Part shown: positions 12,201 through 38,897 of the stretch, piece by piece
How the letters are laid out: each line of letters starts with the position of its first letter
Numbering within the stretch: the first letter of the stretch is position 1
NCBI RefSeq assembly: GCF_964204645.1
Contig: NC_134025.1
Span: 12,467,001 to 12,531,000, forward strand
Direction: 5' to 3'
Origin: Tubulanus polymorphus
Taxonomy: Eukaryota > Nemertea > Palaeonemertea > Tubulaniformes > Tubulanidae
Length of the DNA stretch: 64,000 nt
Translations under genes and position numbers: made by a program
The notes under the pieces: model-generated
The model's database searches: none
The model's input: the letters and a program-made list of their open reading frames with translations, nothing else
Told to the model about the DNA's origin: nothing

Positions 12201-15200
12201 TTTTTTGAATAAAATGAGCTAGCAAAATCATATTGTAGAGAGAGCCATTCACGCCATAATTTGACCAATTTTGTTTCTAGATCTGCTGAACGTTTGGTTT
12301 GCGTTTTAAACTACTTGAATTTGAAAGTTTGTGACACAATACCAATGATGCTAACTAACAGTCAAAATTTGTACTATGAATATTCGGTCTGTGATTGGCT
12401 TGAATTCCCGTCCTTAGTTCTGTGGTGTCGGAGAGGGGTTAATGTCGATTGCGATCGAAAGCAACTGTCGGCCTACCGTAGGAGAGTAGAACAAGGGCAA
12501 CTAGCCAGATACAGCTTGCAACGAGTCGGTAGGCTCGGGTTGCAGTTGCAAGCTGACTTATGTGGAACCGATAAAGCAGCAACTAAACCCAGTTGCATCA
12601 GTAGGCGCGTAGGCCTGCTTGTCGACGTAAGCCAGCCGTAAAAGATTCAGTGTAGCATTTTAGTGAAATAGACGTTACATCACTTATACCATGATATATA
12701 CAAGTTGAACTTTTTCACGTGCAAAGGCATTTCCACTGAATTTATCCTGTTATCCTTGGCTGATTAATTGACGACCCAACTAGCATGAATGATATTTTAT
12801 TGCCAGATTATCCGATATCAGAGTCTGTAAATGGCCTCATGTAAAATTGTCAGCGGCATTTTGTTTTATGACATTATTTACGAGATTATGCAACTGAATG
12901 TGCTGTAAACTTGATTTCCGCATGGGGGTCTAGCCGAAAAACAAGCTCATAAGTCATACTGATACTGTCGTTTGGTTTCTCACATCGAGTCGACAAGTAA
13001 TTAACATTGGAAACCAGTTCCAGAAACTCTGGTCACTACAGTTTCAGGAACTTGTTTCAAGTTGACCAAAATAGTTTATTGTACCAGTGGAAACTGTTTT
13101 CAATTTGACTTCTGGTTACGAATTGAACTTGGGACGCCGCAGATCGGGGTGTGGTCTGATCAGTTAAATCGCAAACCATCAGTCACTGAAATCATGTGTT
13201 AACACAAATATTTCTGACAACTTCACCTCGATATTCGTGCTAAACTCTGCTCATCCAATGTATTACATTATCACGCTGAGGTGATCAGAAGATTTTTTAA
13301 TGTTAACTCGAGTTTAGCCTAGCTCTTGATGGTAGTTCAATGACAACCGTGGATGAAACACATCTTTAAGAATGACGATATTCGCTGATATAGGCCTCAC
13401 ATCTTTTCCGCAACGGGCATCAATCATGTTTAGCATGCTTTCGCGTGTCTCGCAAGCTCGTCATCACTGCTGGGTAAATTGAAAGTTATCGTTTTCACAT
13501 TAGGCGGAATTTACAGTTAAAAAACTGCATCATCCAAAAGCATGCGCGAGAACTATAAAATGGTTATTGGTCACTGAATAAATCCATCGACATTAATAGT
13601 CATCGAACGATGTTTGCTTTGATCTGGGGAGGAATCTTATTTGGTTCTGTGAGTTGTATGACCAGGTTTGCGAACCCAAAAAACCAATCATTAGCTCTGT
13701 ATGAAGACCACTTCCAACAGTCCAACACTTCCAACTCCCACAGTCTAACAAAGTGCAATGAACTCACATATCTCATCAAGGAAATGTATTCATTAAATAC
13801 TTTTTATTCTAAGCTAATTATGGGACAAGAAGCCATCTTTGATGATGTTACAAGATCACATACCAGGGTAAACATCTGGAGTCGCCATCCAGCTACGATT
13901 GGTGTATCCCCAGTTGCTTCAGTAGCCGTTGCGCCATGGCGCGACATAATAAGCCCACCTTGAGAAGTATCTGGCTCTACACTGACAGTTTTATGCTCAG
14001 TAAAATCATTGTTGCTGGGTCTGTTTGATCTTAAAAAAGAAGCCGATCGATCAGAATCTTAAGTCATAAGCAGATCACAAGTCTTTCATTGGACTAATGA
14101 GTGTGACATGTGTGATAATTTTGCGGACATTATCTGGGTCCTTAATACGGATGATGTTTTTTTAACCTGCTGCTGGAAGGAGCGTTTCTAGTGTGCACGC
14201 ATAGTTTGCTCTGATGTCTGCACATATCAAGTTACTGTCGCCAGCGATTGAAGTGGAAATGTGATAAAAAGAACTCGCATTGAGTAACATATACGACGTG
14301 GCTATCACCTTTTTGCCAGTTTCGCTTCAGAAGCCAAGTCACTGAATTCGAATGTAGATCTTGAAAATTTCAATCGGAAAGAAAACAATACTGTCCGCTG
14401 AATAGTCGAGCGTTATTCATTTTCATCGGGGCTGAATTAAGAGCTCACAGCTCGCTTTGTTTTCCATTTTTCGTCTGTCAAATGTTTTAATTAAACTCAA
14501 AATCTTGCTGCAGCTTGATTCTATCCCGGCGGAGTTAAGTGATCGTGCCGAAACTCGCAATGCACGCATTATCGGCGCAGCATTCGGTTAACATACATTT
14601 ACGCTGCAGACTTGATACACCTAACAGTAATTTACTGTAATTTCCCACATACACATAACTGGCCCAGCGAGATGGCGGTGCCGATATTGTGAACATTTTG
14701 TTTGATTATTAGCCATGTATCATATACGCGATGTGATGGTGGGAATAGGCCCGACGGGATTTATATTATGTGTTACTGTCAATATACCATTTGTAAGGAT
14801 GACATAAATGCGAACGAGACAACTGTTTCCGCCGTTGCAGAATTTTTATGAATATTCATTCGAATAACATGTGCCATCATTATTGTGGTTTTAATACTTA
14901 CGTCCGCCACTTCTTGCATTAAAGAGGTATTCGGGTAGTTATGCAACAATGACCTCAGTGGCTACATTTCCAGTTCGACCGCTACCTAGCGGCAATCAAC
15001 TAATGGTATGGTACTATTTAGAAGCTTATCGAGGAGAAACCATTGAAATAATGAATAAATTGTACTTGCCTCATTTCCAACATGGCTGCTTTGCTATTAT
15101 TAGAAATCCATTCAATTGTTACTTTTTTTCGACATTTGTATTGTGACTTGAAGTCAAAAGTCATCCATCCACATAGGTTTCCATCCATTCAAATGTCTTA

Positions 15201-18200
15201 CCGTAGATAAGAATCCAGAATTTTGAAGCTGGGTAAATCAGTCAAGTACTATATATGGGCAGAGGCTGAGAAAGTGATATTTCACCAATTTGACATCATT
15301 CATTGAAGCCAATTAGCTAACAGAATGGTTAAGGGGCAAAGAAAGAGTTTTATTGGAAGATGGGGTCTGAATGATTCAAGATTATGTTTTGTGTGGTCGT
15401 TCATAAAGTTAATTTCTGGAACAGTAATATCAATTAGGCTATGTATTTTTGGTAGAAAGTGAATGGATTGTGAGATCCAAAAAGAAAGAAGCATAAAACC
15501 TGTAATTACAGCTTCCCAAGAAGTAAAATATATTAGAGTAATATAAGAATCTGATATAAGAACCTTAGGAATAAATTGAAGATTATGATTTTTCACGCCA
15601 AGACCCAGTCACTATGTAATTGGTTTGTGATCCGATATGGATTGGAAACATCTTATTCAAGATGAGAATTGCCATTGAAATGTGTGCGAATTGTCATGGA
15701 ATTTGCCAGAGGACTGCTTTTAGCGTCAGTATCCATTAATCAATGGTTGAAAACAGCGAGATACACGTGACTCGCTACATCTTGATTTTACGTAGTTTCG
15801 ATCAACGCATATATATCGTATCAGGAACATTATACGATCGCCGTTGGACTCTTGTCCATTTCCGCATTATCCATTGTAGGTTGTATTAGTTTATGTGGTC
15901 ATTTCGAAGCGGGCTTTCCGCGCCATTCTCTTAATGAATCTAGTAGACTTTGCGCCGCATTGAAGACGCATTACGTATGAAAATAAGAGCTTTTATTACC
16001 GCGGGCTAACGTACGTACGCGTCACATCACCGGCGATAGTTTATATATGTTCTCTGGGTCCCGTGGCTCGTTAATGAGATGAAATGAGTTGACTTGTTGG
16101 TCTGATCCAATTTCCTTTACAAGTATTGATTTACGATGCGACCACCAGACTTAGTCGCTCTCAAAATAATCCATTTTGTTTACCATATTTGGTCTCAAAT
16201 GTTTGTTTGGCAAAAACAATTTCCTCATGGAACATCTTGATAACGATGAATGAAAACTTTTCTCATTTTTTGATTAAATTATTCCTATTTTTTTTTCATA
16301 AATCTCTTATGTGGAATGACCCTGGAATAATCTATTATTACATTCACTGAAGTATGGTGTATTATTTAAACTTTGACTCATGAAAATTTTGAATCATACC
16401 CAGTTCTACAGTTGATGGTTAAGTTTGACAAGTAGATTTTCCCTATGGTTGAGTTTGAATTCAAGTAGACTTTCTAACCTATGAGCTGTGTACCCATTTT
16501 CATAGCTGCAGATTCGAATAGCCATGCCCTCATACCAGACGAGTCTTAGCTCGTAAGTCAATTGGGCAATTACCACTTCGTCAATAAGCCGATTGCCAGT
16601 CGAGATATTGCCAGATGGGTTTAACCATGGACTCTTCATTTTAGAGTCCATGGTTTAAGCAACCTTGAAATATATTCTATCAATATGTACGTTTAGCAGA
16701 GAGCTGGTGATATATTTGCAAGTACAGATACATGTATATATGTGTTCAACCATAGATATATCACATTATTACAGAAATTTCACCTTATTACGGAATTGAA
16801 TGCTGAGTGAGTGTTTACCAAAAAGACTGTCCTAGCATACACATATATACCTGTCGTATTGACACTAGCTTATAGCTGATTTTAAATATATATGTGTCAA
16901 TCACTCACTTGTTCACCACTGTGGAATTGTTCTAGATTTTTTTTTTACAAAGGAGTGTTTTTTAGCCTCAGGGATATTTCGTCAAAAACATTTAATAAGA
17001 AATGATTTTTAGATTGGAACGAGTTCGGTCATTTCCAAATATAAGCGACAACAATATAGACTTCATTTTCTAATGAGTAAAAACAGTTTCACACAATCAT
17101 TCGCAATCATTGACGCTTTGCTTGTGTATATTTAATATACTGTATATTCTTGGATTGGTATGTTTGAAAAAATAAACTTTGTTATGGCAAAAAAAAATCA
17201 TTCCCTCATCAGGTGAAATATGAGTGAATCAAATGAATAAAAGTAACAACATTTACAAGTGCTAAATTCTAAAAAGTGCACTTGTAATAAACTGTTTTTA
17301 CTCATTAGAATAAGAGGTTTATATTGTTATCGCTTCTATGGATATTTGGTTACTTGAGCTCAATATGATTATCCCCTCTATTTGAATACACACATAATTG
17401 GAATTACTAATCTATATCACGTTATTTTATATGAATTGCTAAAAAAATATAGGTCTATTATACGTTTATTTCTGGATCTAGAAAACAGGCACTTGGTATT
17501 AAAGATTGAAAGAAATTGTTAGAGTTGTAAGAATATATGAAATAATGAAAACTTTGAAATGTAGTAAAAGGCCATCTGTATGATTATATTTGAAGTATTT
17601 AACAGAATAACACTTACCAATTGTAAAATATAACTAGTTACGTTTCACAAAAGCTTGTAATCCTGTTTGTCAAATGGCGTATGTGTGCTCATATACGAGT
17701 TGAATAGACCATGTGCGATTTCTACCTGTAGACTGAATGATTCATATTTGTTTGGTGTTTGTCGTGCAAGTCAGTCAATGAAATAAAGCAATCGCTTCAC
17801 AATATTCTAGCATAATACATTACGATCCCGAGGACAACGCGGGAACTAGCGCGCGTAAGAAATAAGTCAACGACGTTGTTCCGAATGGACTTTTCAGTTG
17901 GTCGAGTCGGCTGAAACACCTGGCTAGTAAAAAGGAATACTCGTCGACTTTATATGGAGTTAAAAGAATATGATAGGGACCCCGCTCAAACACTTGAATC
18001 ATGTAAAGTTCCTGTCCAACAACTGAATAACCATCGAATCCTTACTCATGGAGTTTGTCTCCTGTAATTACCGATACTCTTCTATTTTACTCGTTGAACT
18101 AATGGCACACTCATCAAACACCTTCAGAGTTGTTTGGTTTTGTTAATGATGTCTTTGTATCCGCTTTCGGCATGACATTCTAGTGGGTGGTTTTCCTTGG

Positions 18201-19029
18201 TTTAATGAATGTGAATACATGTGTAAGGAAATGGTTATTTTGGGTAGATGTTGATTTTGGGGTCTAATTATTCTTCTCCAACTGAATATTTTGGGATTCA
18301 ATAACTTAGTTTATAATAATAGCAATTTATTTTCTTATATAGCGCACTCCTACAAAGTGTAATCAGTGCGCTCGACATCAGTATGAAATAAATATGGGCT
18401 CATAAATTGTAATTCAAAATGCTTGGAGAATAAATATTAAGTTAAAATTTACAGGTGACTAAGATTAATTGCAGTCATAAACTTTTCTAAAAAAGTAAGT
18501 TTTCAAGTTCTCCTTAAAACATTGCACTGATGGACACTCGTTGTACTAGATGGGGATGTCAATGGGGGATGAACAATGTACTCTCCTAGTATCAATTATA
18601 GGATATATAGGGATACCAAATACATTGTACTCTTATTGATCAGTAGGTTTTAATTTTAATTATACAGTAGACCATGCATAAGTCGGATAGAATTGTGATT
18701 TACGGTTTTTTTTTCTATTTTTGCCGGAAATAGTGAAAATTCAACTTACTATAACTTGTTAGTTGTACAAAACCTAGTTGGCACTGAGGAAGAGTCAATT
18801 ATTTAGTTTGATCAATAGTTTTATTTGAATACATTTTTGATCTTGATCTTGCAGGTGGATGAACGCAAAAATGTGGAATAACCTCTTCGATGTTTTGTTG
18901 AACATTCCGAGCTGTGACCAGTTACCCAATCTGGCGAAACTTAGATCATCATTGGAAAGTTTTCAACTCGAATCATTCCCAGACTTGACTAAAGTGGAAG
19001 CATTGCTGTATGCTTATTTGAAGAAATAA
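1..19029 (+). CDS. BUB1: BUB1-type mitotic checkpoint serine/threonine kinase, C-terminal part (gene starts upstream of window)
   Basis: Four coding exons are visible: 1-49 (partial), 1345-1558, 5942-6051 and 18855-19029 (TAA 19027-19029). All have AG/GT borders and join in frame to 181 residues. Seen: the catalytic loop HGDIKPDN at the window start, then LQLIDFGCSIDM with the DFG metal-binding motif, then DLFGVAGIIHTLLFGTYMKV, and an end with WNNLFDVLLNIPSC. These match the order of the human BUB1 kinase C-lobe. Known: BUB1 is a kinetochore kinase of the spindle checkpoint that phosphorylates histone H2A. The intact HGDIKPDN and DFG argue for an active kinase and against the degenerate BUBR1 pseudokinase. 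Many invertebrates have one MadBub gene, and the N-terminus is not visible, so BUB1 and MadBub cannot be separated. The last intron (6052-18854) is unusually long and holds an antisense open exon. Confidence 0.93.
545..905 (+). repeat. Two degenerate ~155-bp monomers of the hairpin-headed repeat family (BUB1 intron)
   Basis: Two copies of the monomer are recognisable by GTTTCAAGGTCATTGGTTTT, TATGGTCACCAGGGG and TATTTTGT..CCACAATCAATTGC. They lie in the intron between BUB1 kinase exons 1-49 and 1345-1558. The rest of that intron (50-545 and 905-1344) shows nothing I can name. Confidence 0.75.
2018..3152 (+). mobile_element. Hairpin-headed element with ~155-bp tandem monomers, copy 1 (+)
   Basis: The element starts with a hairpin head at 2018-2050 (TAGCCC ... 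GGGACT TT AGTCCC ... GGGCTA). A shared body follows (CTGGCCCTGTCAGAATCAAG, then TGACGCAATTGGCGGCCATC), and then three to four monomers from about 2570. The array breaks off at 3152, where another element begins, and resumes at about 5128. The general structure of short head, body and central ~160-bp tandem repeats resembles bivalve pearl-type or Helitron-like non-autonomous elements. Assignment to that class is inference. It lies in a BUB1 intron. Confidence 0.75.
3153..5108. mobile_element. ~1.96-kb element inserted into a ~155-bp monomer; ends ATGGGTTTC / GAAACCCAT
   Basis: The monomer array is interrupted after GTCATTGATTTT (to 3152) and resumes with GTATATGGTCACCAGGGGG at about 5128. The intervening block begins ATGGGTTTCG and ends GAAACCCAT, giving short terminal inverted repeats. 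It opens with a palindrome (GGGTTTCGTC GTCA GACGAACCC), carries a TCTG microsatellite (about 3197-3225), and has a hairpin CGTCCCTC ATTTT GAGGGACG near 3589-3608. No transposase frame was seen, so it is probably non-autonomous. Confidence 0.55.
5109..5195 (+). repeat. Remnant of the ~155-bp monomer array after the insertion
   Basis: Sequence from about 5128 (GTATATGGTCACCAGGGGGT, then GTTGAATATTGAAATTGTTAG and GAGCATTTG) is the usual 3' end of the hairpin-headed family. It continues the copy broken at 3152. Confidence 0.6.
6052..7379. other. Start of the 12.8-kb BUB1 intron; no gene seen
   Basis: AT-rich intronic DNA between the BUB1 exon ending at 6051 and the antisense open exon. I see no repeat family, RNA gene or coding pattern that I can support. 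It would include the 3' untranslated region of the nested antisense gene. Confidence 0.5.
7380..9508 (-). CDS. Unrecognised serine-rich, basic, largely disordered protein; long exon nested antisense in a BUB1 intron
   Basis: An uninterrupted reading frame runs from an acceptor-like site (TTTTTCAG just before 9508) to TAG at 7380-7382. The first ATG is at 9473 and gives 697 residues. The frame is also open from 9508 to 9473, so this may be the last exon of a spliced gene rather than an intronless one. Seen: a basic N-terminal block containing KRLKWSIDGNPKNITLTLSW, a K/R-rich stretch of nuclear-localisation type (KKRTKRRK), and long Ser/Asp/Asn-rich segments. Further on are NKRKQISWSDEPDKW, the motif TPPPVPPKI (SH3-ligand type) and RRDSVRRLS (basophilic kinase site type). 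No transmembrane segment, signal peptide or enzyme motif was seen. The region is visibly richer in CpG than the surrounding intron, as expected for real coding sequence. I do not recognise the family. A single open frame of 2.1 kb is very unlikely by chance in this AT-rich DNA. Confidence 0.72.
9509..11912. other. BUB1 intron, CpG-richer stretch upstream of the nested antisense exon; possible 5' exons unresolved
   Basis: The stretch at about 9840-11700 is richer in CpG than other introns and has partly open minus-strand blocks, e.g. 10305-10493 (RLMVEYVDADVDDDEKNSQ) and 11440-11682. None joins in phase to the nested exon through good splice sites without meeting a stop, so no exon is called. 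If the nested gene is spliced, its promoter and first exons should lie here or further up, towards 16 kb. Confidence 0.3.
11913..12637. mobile_element. 725-bp TIR element with 7-bp target duplication GTAAAAG
   Basis: Both ends carry GGCTTA(A/C)GTCGACAAGC in inverted orientation, extending about 45 bp imperfectly. The element is flanked by GTAAAAG at 11906-11912 and 12638-12644. The interior is rich in CAACTG/CAGTTG motifs. The size and TSD suggest a hAT-like MITE (hAT normally duplicates 8 bp), which is inference. The plus-strand open frame within it is not a gene. Confidence 0.7.
12638..18854. other. Remainder of the large BUB1 intron; no firm gene
   Basis: About 6.2 kb without recognisable exons. 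The part at about 13.2-16.1 kb is less AT-rich and free of the local repeat families, which makes it a candidate for regulatory DNA of the nested gene. A 117-codon plus-strand frame at 13610-13963 begins with a hydrophobic stretch and has CTATAAAATGG about 55 bp upstream, but nothing else supports it. The part at 16.2-18.8 kb is AT-rich intronic DNA. Confidence 0.45.
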
Positions 19030-20300
19030 GGCGATTATTAATTGTTTGCATGAATGATGTAATCGATGCTCAAACTGTCTATACTTATTCTATTTTAGCA
19101 TGAGAATGCTACCATTATTTTGTGGTGGATTTCTTCAACTTAAGGATTAAAAGATTGCATTTGATTTCTGACCATATGGTGGAAAAACCTATTGTTATTT
19201 CCTTGATTGATATTATTTTTCTCTTGTTCACGCTATTTACTGCAAGCCTTTCAGTGCATCTACACTGCAGTGCAGTGTATTAATCGGTGATGGACATGGC
19301 TAGTACACCGCATTGCAGTGTATTATTAGTAATTAGTTTCTATCTCTATTGAAAGATGGCAGCACCTGTCAAACATAATGAAATATTAGTAACTAACGAT
19401 ACACAAGGCTGCATTGTAGATGCACGATAGCAGTATGCCTGTTATTCAAATAATCGCCAGCACTTTCGGGTTTAAATTAGTCAGCACTGAAAGGGTTAAA
19501 AATCTACTTGTAATATACTCAATTTATATAATTTTTGTCAACCTCTTCGTAATTCGTCCACCAGAGGCATTAAACATTTGTCAAAATCAAATTTTAAATG
19601 GTTAGAAAAAATTCTCTGCTAGGAAAAGTTTTGCAATGAGTTGAGTTAATCTTACTTAATTCAAGGCACTTTTTAGACTGACATTTTATCAAAGTACAAA
19701 CAAACAGATGAAACAATATTTTTGCCGGTAATGGCCGCCCATACTCAGTGGCACTCCTACAAAACAACTGTATCTTGGACTGATGTTGGAGCTATTTATT
19801 TGTATTGAATATCAATGTTGTATCTTTGTTTTCTTTTATTCAATGTATTTTCTGTTAAAAAAATCTGGATCAGTGACTAGCAAATAATCAGGTTTCACTG
19901 TATAATAATACATCACTAACATTTCTGTGCAAGTAAGTCATGTTATTTGTATTTCGCTGTATGGGTTAAACTTCCTGATGTTCTTGACATGCATCTGATA
20001 ACAAACGATTTTCTGTCTGTTTTTGTTATAAAGACAAGAATGTATTTTCCCCTTTTGTAAATAGTCAAGCCACTTGATTGAGGCAATTCAGTAACCTGAT
20101 ATTTAATTCAATAAAGCCTATGAATGGTTTACATGTAAGTTTTTGCTCATTCATTTCACCGTTAAGATTTTCAGTATCCATTCATCGGTTTGCATCAACA
20201 TGTTCACTGCTACTATGGTAATATGGTGCTGATCAGAGTTGTTTCTATAACCACGTCTACACTTGTTCAATGAAAATCTGCATTCGCAGCAAGTAGCATC
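19030..20300. other. BUB1 3' flank / untranslated region
   Basis: AT-rich DNA after the BUB1 stop. It holds a poly(A) signal candidate at 20110-20115 and no coding pattern. Around 19240-19440 there is a loose inverted pattern (TTTCAGTGCATCTACACTGCAG against GTAGATGCACGATAGC, and CAGCACTGAAAGG), suggesting a small eroded TIR element. Confidence 0.4.
20110..20115 (+). terminator. Candidate poly(A) signal AATAAA for BUB1
   Basis: A canonical AATAAA hexamer lies about 1.08 kb after the BUB1 stop codon, in AT-rich DNA and before the XPD 3' end. It is the one I would pick, but no transcript end can be seen from sequence alone. Confidence 0.3.
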
Positions 20301-20570
20301 CTCGCTTCCACCAGCCCCCTGGCTATTGCGCTTGATGTCATACATCGATTTGTGAAATACTTCCTTGTTTGGTAAAACGTTCGCTGATTGGTCCATTTAA
20401 CGGGAAAACCAACAAAAGCCCAATGTCGTTTGTTACAAGCGCTGTGATTGGTACGACTGGATTCTGGTCGGCTAGGAACGACTCCAACGACTTGTGAGGT
20501 CAAGGGGTTCGGGGAACAGCTTTAGCGTAGTGGGTTTGAATCCCTTGACGGGTGAAGACGAGCAAGTAGC
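20301..20570 (+). repeat. Dispersed ~270-bp repeat with tRNA B-box-like end, copy 1
   Basis: This shares CTCGCTTCCACCAGCCCCCT, GGTAAAACGTTCGCTGATTG, GTGATTGG, and the end TTTAGCGTAGTGGG plus TTGAATCCCTTGACGGGTG with 43042-43318. The end forms a stem GTCAAGGG/CCCTTGAC around a B-box-like GTTTGAATCCC. A tRNA-derived SINE relationship is possible but unproven. Confidence 0.65.
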
Positions 20571-20783
20571 GTCTACACTTCACTTCTACCCAGTTTCGGT
20601 ACAATGAATCCACATCTGTAGTTCAAGGTCAATCGTGGCATCCGACTGCTGCAATGAACACAGGGTTTCTGTCTACACTAGAGAAAATGCAATGAGTTTT
20701 ACAAGAACACTGGTCAAACCTTAGATTACCAAATTGTCAGGTATCATCAAAATCCAACCAAAGAGGGAGATGGGGCCATAGAT

Positions 20784-21166
20784 AGGGGCCGTGCATAAAT
20801 ATGTCCAAAGATGTACACGGGGAGGGGCGAGCTCAAAGTGTACATACTTTTCTCGGGGGTTATTGATTATTGTACCCACTTTGTGCACGAAACACAAAAT
20901 ATTTGATTATTAAAAATATCCCCGTCTGCCATAGATCCTGTGTACATTGTAAATAAATAAAATGCTTGTATCTTTGAAGTTTGACTAATGTTTTCATTTA
21001 ACTTTGGGAGAGGTTTACGGATTCAAACTTGTATTATGGATCCTGGAAAATTCAGTTTTATAAGGTCATTCGTAGAAGTGTGTACGCAAGGGAGGGTAAT
21101 AGAAAACGTACAGAGTGTACATAAAAATACTCAGAAGTCAAGCGTACATACTGTATGCACGGCCCC
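20784..21166. mobile_element. 383-bp MITE with GGGGCCGTGCATA termini and ATAGAT target duplication
   Basis: The left end is AGGGGCCGTGCATAAATATG. The right end, read inversely, is GGGGCCGTGCATACAGTATG. ATAGAT flanks both sides (20778-20783 and 21167-21172). It lies between the BUB1 and XPD 3' ends. No coding capacity was seen. Confidence 0.75.
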
Positions 21167-21172
21167 ATAGAT

Positions 21173-21686
21173 GCCCGCCAGTTGACCAGTTTTTTTCCAA
21201 ATAATAAATCACAGGCCATAATTAAATACCATACCAAACAATTGTACCAGAACACATTATAATACAACCTTATTCCCAGGGAGTTACGTGCACAAGATTT
21301 ACTACATGGAAGGATGCCTGGTCGGACTCTACTCCATTGGTGGCATAATCAACTGGTTTTACGTAGAATCAAACTTATACTAATTAAGATCTATATAACT
21401 AGGTCAAGAAGGCTACCGATTCAGGATTTCTCTGCTGGTGGGTTTCAGCCAGAATACACTCGGCCCCAGGATCCATTTCACAAACGACTTCCATTTCATG
21501 AAAATTTCATTAGAGATAATACCAATAGAATATGGACTAAAATATATCAGTCTGTATACATGTAGATGGTACATCATCAAAAAAATAAACCCGATATTTT
21601 CATTTTAAATGTCTTTTAATCATTTCTCGGAAAAATTTCATACATGTTATTAAAATGCACATTGATTCTGATGAGGATATGGTTTA
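21173..21686. other. Intergenic DNA / XPD 3' flank
   Basis: Short stretch between the MITE and the XPD stop codon. It would hold the XPD 3' untranslated region on the minus strand; a variant signal ATTAAA is at about 21615-21620 (minus). No gene seen. Confidence 0.35.
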
Positions 21687-38841
<17,155 letters not shown>

Positions 38842-38897
38842 TTTATAGGCCTATGTCTTACTAATGGAGTGAAGTCAATCTTAAGAATCAGCAGAAC

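Noticed and set aside
12261-12641. 126-codon plus-strand frame
   Set aside because: It mostly lies inside the TIR element at 11913-12637 and ends at its border; composition follows the element.
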